Origin: Gyrodactylus bullatarudis
Lineage: Eukaryota > Platyhelminthes > Monogenea > Gyrodactylidea > Gyrodactylidae
Assembly: GCA_012064415.1 (NCBI GenBank)
Contig: SSNU01000068.1
Location: forward strand, 360,730-424,729
DNA: 64,000 bases
Direction of reading: 5' to 3'
The notes under the pieces are model-generated. The model searched no databases. It saw nothing but the letters and a program-made list of their open reading frames with translations, and had not been told where the DNA came from. Each line of letters starts with the position of its first letter. Within the stretch, counting starts at the first letter, position 1. The position numbers and the translations under genes are program-made. Positions 58,024 through 64,000 of this stretch are shown here, piece by piece.

Positions 58024-58768
58024 TTAACCCTAGATTACCCACCTGGGGTATTTTTAAGTTAAATATAATTAGAATTTACCAAGCTATTATAAAGATTTCA
58101 CAAATGAAATTTTAAGGCTTTCAATTGATTGTGTAAATCTAGAATTATCTAGTTTTTTCATCAAAAAATAATCACTTAATGATAGTCAAATCAAAATAAA
58201 TATGTTACAGTATATTCTTAAAATTAGTTTTTTTATAAATATCCTAGTATAATCTTAAAACCAGTACAAACCTAGTATATCCTTAAAATAATTAAAATTT
58301 TAAGAATATCCTAATCTCGTACTGGGCTTGTCAAGTTTGTCTTTTTTCTTATTCAAAGGTTTCAAGATAATATCACTATGGAATTGGTCACATTTATTTT
58401 TTACAATCCTCCGAAATCAAAACAACCAATCAAAAATAAATTTTACAGCCTTCGTGAAAATCATTTTTTGTGTTTTATCACTTTATCGTCTAGTCAGAAG
58501 AATCAAGAGAAAGAGAAGCTTCCAAAAATTATTTGGATGGAAAATCTTTGATTTCACAAGTTTTTCAACCAGCTTTTTTCTCTGTTCCGAAAACCATTTA
58601 AATTTATAATTTTTCTGCTATATCATCAGGATTTAAAGTCTTATAATGTGTTATTTGGAAGGTATTAAAATTGTACTTTATTATAGCATGGCATTTCATT
58701 AATATCAATGATCTAAATCTACAATTTTTTTGAGGTCGAAAGCTGATTTTCATCGTTCAACAATTTGC

Positions 58769-58870
58769 TGAGCTCAAAAATACCACTGTCAAAGTAATTC
58801 GTGTAATTGTGAAAAGAAAAATCTTTTATGTAATTCTAAATGCCATCATTCCCTGTCTTGCTCAAGATCT
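58769..58870 (+). pseudogene. Second CXC-like cysteine-rich tail
   Basis: Reads KYHCQSNSCNCEKKNLLC and NSKCHHSLSCS, closely resembling the fragment at 12250-12395. It lies just upstream of the piggyBac APFRGRC segment in the degraded 5' part of that element. Confidence 0.5.
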
Positions 58871-59028
58871 TGGTCTTTATTTCAATGCACATGAATGCAC
58901 CTTTTAGAGGCAGATGTGCTTATCGTCAGTATTACGAGTAAAATATTCACGTAAATTTTCATAAACGTCCGAGAATCCTCTAAAGTTCATAATTCAAAAT
59001 TCAATAGTAGGAAGAGAATATATTAAAT

Positions 59029-59065
59029 CACTAGATGTACATTTCTAAAAGGATCATCAGTAGTG
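59029..59065 (-). ncRNA. Hammerhead ribozyme motif C (type I, PLE-1)
   Basis: Minus strand: CACTA, CTGATGA, TCCTTTTA, GAAA, self-complementary TGTACA, T-C, TAGTG pairing with CACTA (5 bp). Stem II is reduced to one pair. Confidence 0.75.
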
Positions 59066-59386
59066 TCACTTTTAAAATGATATAATTAAAAAAAAAAACT
59101 CCTGGAGACGACAGCATAGATGTATGGGTCAAAGAGAAATTCTTTATTAACTTATACAAACCAAATCTATGCGTTCAGAAAAATTATTCATACAATCTTC
59201 AACTACCCTGGCCGATATGAGCTTTTTCACTTTTCTCTCCATTTCTGCTATTTATTGGAGAGTTTTGGTGTTTTTTCAGCTCATATTTTATTCTATTTAT
59301 TTTCCTTCTTTTACTATTTCTTTGAGAATTTGTAAATTATTATATTCATTGACTTTTTTTTTTAAATTATATCATTTTAAAAGTGA

Positions 59387-59423
59387 CACTACTGATGATC
59401 CTTTTAGAAATGTACCTCTAGTG
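59387..59423 (+). ncRNA. Hammerhead ribozyme motif D (type I, PLE-1)
   Basis: CACTA, CTGATGA, TCCTTTTA, GAAA, TGTACC, T-C, TAGTG. Same as motif C except the last stem-III base. It follows the PLE stop codon by about 170 bases, as motif B does. Confidence 0.75.
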
Positions 59424-60425
59424 ATTTAATATATTCTCTTCCTACTATTGAATTTTGAATCGTCAGTATATTCCATCAAAACCAAATAAATACGGACTCA
59501 AGATTTGGATAGCTGCTGATTCCCAAACATCTTATATTCTGAATGATATTCCATACCTGGGAAAAGATGAAACGCGCACTAACTTATCAGTTGGAGAATC
59601 TGCTGTTCTAAATCTTATCAAAGATTTACCAATTGAAGGCAGAAATATTACGACTGATAACTTCTTTACTTCAGTGAATCTATTGGAAAAATTGAGGTCC
59701 ATGAAAATATCCTTGGTCGGAACATTGAGAAAAAACAAAAGAGAAATTCCATCAGTCCTGCTGAAGAAAAGAAAGCCTGGCTCAATAAAATACTGTTATC
59801 ATGAAAACATGATGCTCACCTTATACGTTCCCAAGGCAAATAAGAATGTAATTTTACTGAGTTCTCTCCATTCCCAAGGAAACACAATATATAATAAACC
59901 CAAAATAATTCATTATTATAACAAGACAAAAGGGGGAGTCGACAATGCAGATAAAATCATTGCAAGTTTTAGTTGTCAAAGAAAAAAAAATCGATGGCCC
60001 ATGGTTATTTTCAGCAATATTTTTGACTTTTCAGCGCTTAATGCTTATATTGTTCTAAAAGGTATCTAAACTATGGCTAGGACACTTGCTACCAGAGAAG
60101 TTTCTTTCTCAGAAATCGTACCGAGAAGATTTCTCAATCAAAAGCAACGATCGAATTTCCTTTAGAGCCATTAAAGAAGCGCCAGAAAATCGTAGAACTA
60201 ACTGCTATGAGATGTTCACTTTGTCCAAGAGCAAACGATAGGAAAACGAGCCGAACATGTACCAAGTTTGATACTCATGTTTGTAAAGACCATTCATTAA
60301 TGATATGCGAAAATTGTTGAATATATTTTAAATATTTAGTAAAATATTCTTATTTTATTTGATGGGGTATTTTTTACCCCAATGGTAAGATTAGTAAGTT
60401 TATTTTTTGGGTACTCTAGGGTTAA

Positions 60426-60785
60426 TAGGAGAAAACTTGTATTATGCATTATCTTGTTTTAAGTCATATGTTAAAAGAGCATATATAATAGGTTATATTT
60501 TCCCATTCTAAGTGCATTTTGTTTAATTGACCAATCAGGATTGTTCTTACTAAGACAACGACAAGATACTTTATAATAGTTTAATTGCCATACCACCATT
60601 TGTTTTTCAATAAATCTTAGAGTTAAAATTTTAAAAATTACAGATTGTTCGATTGAATATTTTATACGAAGAAAATGACTTACAAGTAGTATATTAACTA
60701 AAAGAAAATTCGAAAGAGATAAATATGACTTCAACAGTTTTAATCCTTGAATTAAATACAGTAAAAATTATGAAAATGGTATATA
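60426..60785. other. Intergenic DNA
   Basis: TAGGAGAAAACTTGTATTAT at the start resembles 61995-62020, part of the nearby foldback region. Nothing else recognised. Confidence 0.4.
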
Positions 60786-60789
60786 GGGC

Positions 60790-61196
60790 GATTTTTAACC
60801 CATGCATTATTTTAACATAATTTCTCACTGATTCATTATTTCTGAAGGTATTTTTTATAAATAAAGATATCTATTGAAATCTTTATTATTTTAAATACAT
60901 TCATTACACACGATGTGATAATGATCTTTACATGGATAACTTGAACATTTGGCGCACATTCTAAATCCTTTTCGAACTAACTTTTTCGGACAGTATGGGC
61001 ATCTTCTACTACCTATCGATGTTCTGGGTTTTTTAACTTGACTTTAAAAAAACTGGAGTCATCATAATTCCTTTTGCAAGCCTTTTTACGCAAAAGCCCG
61101 ATGCATAAATCTTCGAGCTTTTTCTAACGGAATATTTGTGCTGTGAAGAACATATGCATTGTAGCTGCGATATCTAATATTCTTTCTAAGAATAAA
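60790..61196 (-). pseudogene. Third piggyBac-like remnant (C-terminal end)
   Basis: Minus strand: RYRSYNAYVLHSTNIPLE (end of the core; compare ALNAYIVL at 60.04 kb), then in another frame RTSIGSRRCPYCPKKLVRKG and CAKCSSYPCKDHYHIVCNEC, the terminal cysteine domain. It differs from the other two copies, so this is a third lineage. TTAACCC near 60796 may be its terminus. The left break meets the PLE-2 ribozyme segment near 61200. Confidence 0.65.
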
Positions 61197-61211
61197 AGGA
61201 TGACGAGAATT

Positions 61212-61253
61212 AGAGGAATAAGCGCTTTATTTCAGGCATACTCATCAGCCTCT
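61212..61253 (-). ncRNA. Hammerhead ribozyme motif E (type I, PLE-2)
   Basis: Minus strand: AGAGG, CTGATGA, GTATGCCT, GAAA, an 11-nt stem-III segment containing the palindrome AAGCGCTT, T-T, then CCTCT pairing with AGAGG. Stem II is poor. Confidence 0.65.
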
Positions 61254-61467
61254 TACATGCCAAATATATACTAAAACACAAAGAATTAAACATTTAAACT
61301 GATTGACTCTCTCTGTTGAAAAAAGGGTGGGGGACATCTGGTATCACATTGTTTCATTGATAGGCGTGTAGTAATGATTATTGGTTCCCACCATAGGTGG
61401 GAGGTAGTGATATAAGAGATATAAGCAATATACAAAATATGTGTTACTGTCTCTGGTTATGATATAT

Positions 61468-62197
61468 GATGTATATGTTGTGCGCAATTTAGGAGGTTGC
61501 ACAGTTCTGGAAGATTTCACTCTGTTCCTATTTTGGTCGACCAATTTAGGAAGATTATTTTTGGTGTATGCTAATTTGACCTTTGTAATACATCAAAAAA
61601 ACATGGCCCACACATTTTCTCTCTGCACCCCCCCCCACTTTCACACGCAAATAAGGAAAACGACCCCCCTTTGCATACTAGTTCATTGACTTGAATGAAA
61701 ACATGTTTTTAGCATTGGAATTATTTATTATTACACCTTAAATAATCTTATGACACTTAAGATCGAGTAAATTCCATTCCTAGTTATTGATAATTTTGAC
61801 AACCTTAGAAAATTTGACCTCTGATATGTACCTGATTTTGTATCAAAGTTTTCCGGGATTTTAATCTTTTTGATCATTTCAGAAGAGCTTATATTTAGAA
61901 AAGGCTTGTTCTTCAATGAGATCGTAGAAGTTCTTCCTGTCATCCATTTTTAATTTTTACATACCAAAATATTCTTTACTCTTATGTATTTGACTCAATA
62001 GGAGAAGACTTGTCTTATACATTTGTTTCATTTAAGGTTTACATGTGTGTGTATGAAAGTTGGGGGGTAGAGAGAAAGATAAAGGTCAAACTAGCATATA
62101 CAAAAAATAATCTTGATAAATTGGTCGACCAAAATAGGAAGAGAGTGAAATCTTCCAGAATTGTGCAACTTCCTAAATTGGGTACAACATATACATT
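61468..62197. mobile_element. Foldback element inside the PLE-2 3' UTR
   Basis: Arms about 61468-61655 and 62036-62197 are inverted copies (TTCTGGAAGATTTCACTCT, TTGGTCGACCAATTTAGGAA, GTATGCTAATTTGACCTTT). The left arm contains a C run of about 11. The centre is AT-rich without a gene. Confidence 0.75.
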
Positions 62198-63440
62198 TAA
62201 AGATTTTACAAATTTCGAATGGTATGAGTCATTATTTCTTTCTTTCGTTCCTGAGTTCAAAAATGTTTTATTATTGGTTTTTTAAGGATTGTTAATATTC
62301 TATAAGTAATAAATTGTACATAATAAAGGTAAGGAAAAAATTTTCATAATGTTCATTGGATGGAGCTAAAATATTTGGTGATTTTGTTTGACTCTGATGT
62401 CACATCTGAAGTTCTGTTACGTTCTCTCGTTTGTTCAGGTTGGCTGCTTATTTGTGTGGGCTTGTTTCTTACTTCTCCAATTGATCTAACGTTGGGCCAT
62501 GTCAATGCTAGAGGTTTCACAATCTGTTTTTGTTTATAGAGGGTTGGTTTCTCTTTTTTAATAAAAAAGGCTTCGGCAGTTTTCAAGGTATTGACATTCT
62601 TCCCATTTTGTCTATAAAGTATATAAAAGTTTGATGGGGAAGCATTCTTATCCCATACCTTAACATGTTCTCGCACTGCTGTTGATCCTGTGTGAAGATG
62701 TTCTGAAACTCTGTCTTCTAATCTTCTGGTAGTATGTCCGATATAATCTGCTCCACACGGACATTTGAATTTATACACGACATATGAGGACTTGTTATAC
62801 TCTAGTAGATCCTTCGATTCATTTGTGAGCATCTTGTTTGTCTTCAGGATGTATCTGACTTTCTTACCAGGTAGTGTTGTTTGGAAGAGTTGATTAACTT
62901 TTTGTTTTAGGATAGAAGCGTTGTTGTCTCCTTTAAATGGGATTACTAAGTAGAATGGTTTCTCTACCTCCTCTTCAATGGAATTACTTTCGTTCGATTC
63001 CATATGATTAAGTATGAACTGTCTTGGATAGTTGTTACCCATAAATATTCTAATAAGTCTTTCTTTCTCTTCTTCCCATAAACTCTCTGATGCCAGTTTC
63101 TTCCTTCTGGAGAAGAGGGATCTCACCAAGCCATTTTTATACTTTAGTGGCGCAAATGAGTTGAAGTTCATCAAGTTGCCTGTAAAAGTCATTTTTCTGT
63201 GAATTGATCTATTGATTTTACCATTGCTTGTTCTTATAATGTTGATTTCAAGGAAAAAACTTCTTAAAATAAACCAATTGTTATCAATTGCCTTCTGACA
63301 AGATAAAATAAACTGATCGAAAAAATTACGTATTGGTCTTAGCTTTTCACGAATGTTTGATCCCATCCTTTAAATTTTATCATCAAAACGAAGGAACCGT
63401 TTTATGATACAGAATCTAGAGTAAGACATAGATTCATCTA

Positions 63441-64000
63441 TTTTTATTAGGCCATATTGATCTGACTAGAGCTCTTCTAAATCCATATTATTTTGTTTGC
63501 AGACACCAAAGTTCTTTGTGTAGGTCTTCGAGTTTTTCTATAGGTTTTAGTACCACAGAGTTAGAGTAGGTTCATCCTCACCAATTGTTAAATCTTCTTC
63601 ATATGTAATATTATAAAATTATTATATTGCCATAAGAATCGGATAGGTCGGACTCGCTGTAAATCTGAAATATGCCTCAGATTCGTCAATTTTAAGAATC
63701 AAACTGAGTTATTTACAATCAGAGATAAAGCAGAGTCTTTTATCCTCATGTGACGTGACTATTGTACATTAAATAGTATTTAATTCTCTATAGGTACTAA
63801 ATATCAAAATTTCATCTTAAAAAATTAATATATATTGGAATCTTCGGTAATTTTGATGAAATAGAAAATCTCCTAATTCGACCAGGTAGCGTTGCTCTTT
63901 TGACTTGAAAATTATTGCTGAATTCAACACATGCAGCAGATACGAAAACAATTTAATTGACAGAGACAAGGATTGACATCAATACATTCCAGATTTTACT
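63441..64000. other. End of window
   Basis: A short minus-strand frame near 63490-63570 reads SVVLKPIEKLEDLHKELWCL, perhaps an upstream piece of PLE-2 or a host exon. Otherwise nothing recognised. Confidence 0.35.

Larger units (their letters stand above)
58933..59458 (+). mobile_element. PLE-1 insertion inside the piggyBac transposase
   Basis: About 526 bp flanked by ATCGTCAGTAT on both sides (58922-58932 and 59459-59469). Inside: an inverted copy of the element's 3' end (to about 59090), then the last codons of the PLE polyprotein (WVKEKFFINLYKPNLCVQKN, stop near 59216), the 3' UTR and the 3' end in plus orientation. The two ~100-bp ends form an inverted repeat, each with a hammerhead motif. 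Confidence 0.85.
58885..60320 (+). pseudogene. piggyBac-like transposase interrupted by a PLE
   Basis: APFRGRCAYRQY (58890-58932) breaks off and resumes after the PLE as RQYIPSKPNKYGLKIWIAAD. An open run of 204 codons follows with EGRNITTDNFFTSVNLLEKL, LVGTLRKNKREIPSVLLKKR, KTKGGVDNADKIIASFSCQR and RWPMVIFSNIFDFSALNAY, matching the conserved core of piggyBac transposases with the D of TTDNFF and of GGVDNAD present. After a stop at 60069 the cysteine tail RCSLCPRANDRK, VCKDHSLMICENC ends near 60320. The N-terminal half is missing or degraded. Confidence 0.85.
58024..60425 (+). mobile_element. piggyBac-like element with termini
   Basis: Begins TTAACCCTAGATTACCC and ends GGGTACTCTAGGGTTAA: inverted CCCTAGA-TACCC termini at TTAA targets, the piggyBac hallmark. 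A GGGGTA..TACCCC hairpin lies inside the right end (60363-60381). The transposase is split by a PLE insertion at 58933-59458, and the region upstream of the split is largely degraded. Confidence 0.75.
61196..63440 (-). mobile_element. PLE-2 copy with GIY-YIG and ribozyme
   Basis: The main open frame (62353-63366, 337 codons) encodes the RT C-terminal thumb (KMTFTGNLMNFNSFAP, GLVRSLFSR), linker, YKFKCPCGADYIGHTTRRLE (GIY-YIG with its R and downstream E), ALKTAEAFFIKKEKPTLYKQ-like tail and a polar C-terminus (TSDVTSESNKITKYF). Upstream codons to about 63440 (FLRFDDKI) are a worn RT motif C. RT motifs A and B are absent, so the copy is 5'-truncated. Between stop and hammerhead motif E a foldback element has inserted. 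Confidence 0.85.

Noticed and set aside
58600..58640. CTGATGA and GAAA on the minus strand
   Set aside because: The flanks do not pair to make stem I; chance in AT-rich DNA.
59120..59429. Plus-strand ORFs of 71 and 86 codons
   Set aside because: Out-of-frame readings across the PLE tail, 3' UTR and hammerhead D.

Overview
The window is an AT-rich stretch of an animal nuclear genome, shown by spliced genes with GT..AG introns, AATAAA signals and many eukaryotic transposons. One gene combines EB-type cysteine modules with a ZP domain, which suggests an ecdysozoan and most likely an arthropod; the species cannot be told. An 822-base run of N marks a scaffold gap.

Host genes. (1) 1260-1793 (-): an intact 177-codon ORF of unknown function. 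(2) 5815-28439 (-): a large gene assembled here from splice sites and reading phase. It has a signal peptide, several EB-like modules, a ZP domain, one membrane segment, and two mutually exclusive last exons (937 or 910 residues). (3) 41432-55148 (+): seven phase-compatible exons (646 codons) of an unrecognised protein, broken by an in-frame TAA and a doubtful 38-base intron.

Transposons fill most of the rest. Penelope-like elements (PLEs; reverse transcriptase plus GIY-YIG endonuclease) occur in at least three lineages: PLE-1 (25.8-26.65, 44.0-45.65, 53.8-54.1, 58.9-59.46 kb), PLE-2 (37.3-40.2, 61.2-63.4 kb) and PLE-3 (50.8-52.6, 55.3-55.6 kb). There are also three piggyBac remnants, a Tc1/mariner remnant, a LINE remnant and a large set of foldback elements, many inside introns.

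The most striking observation is a set of six motifs matching minimal type I hammerhead ribozymes (plus one decayed copy), nearly all just downstream of PLE coding remnants. They keep the CTGANGA and GAAA cores, a 4-5 bp stem I and a tiny, mostly self-complementary stem III. Two of them lie at the ends of a ~526-bp PLE insertion that split a piggyBac transposase gene and left an ~11-bp target duplication.

Foldback DNA includes one element with 131-bp perfect arms (16.66-17.06 kb), a family of about ten copies ending near CATGAAGATGAG / CTAGCTTTA, and two elements built from short internal repeats. All family assignments come from motif reading by eye; no database search was possible.
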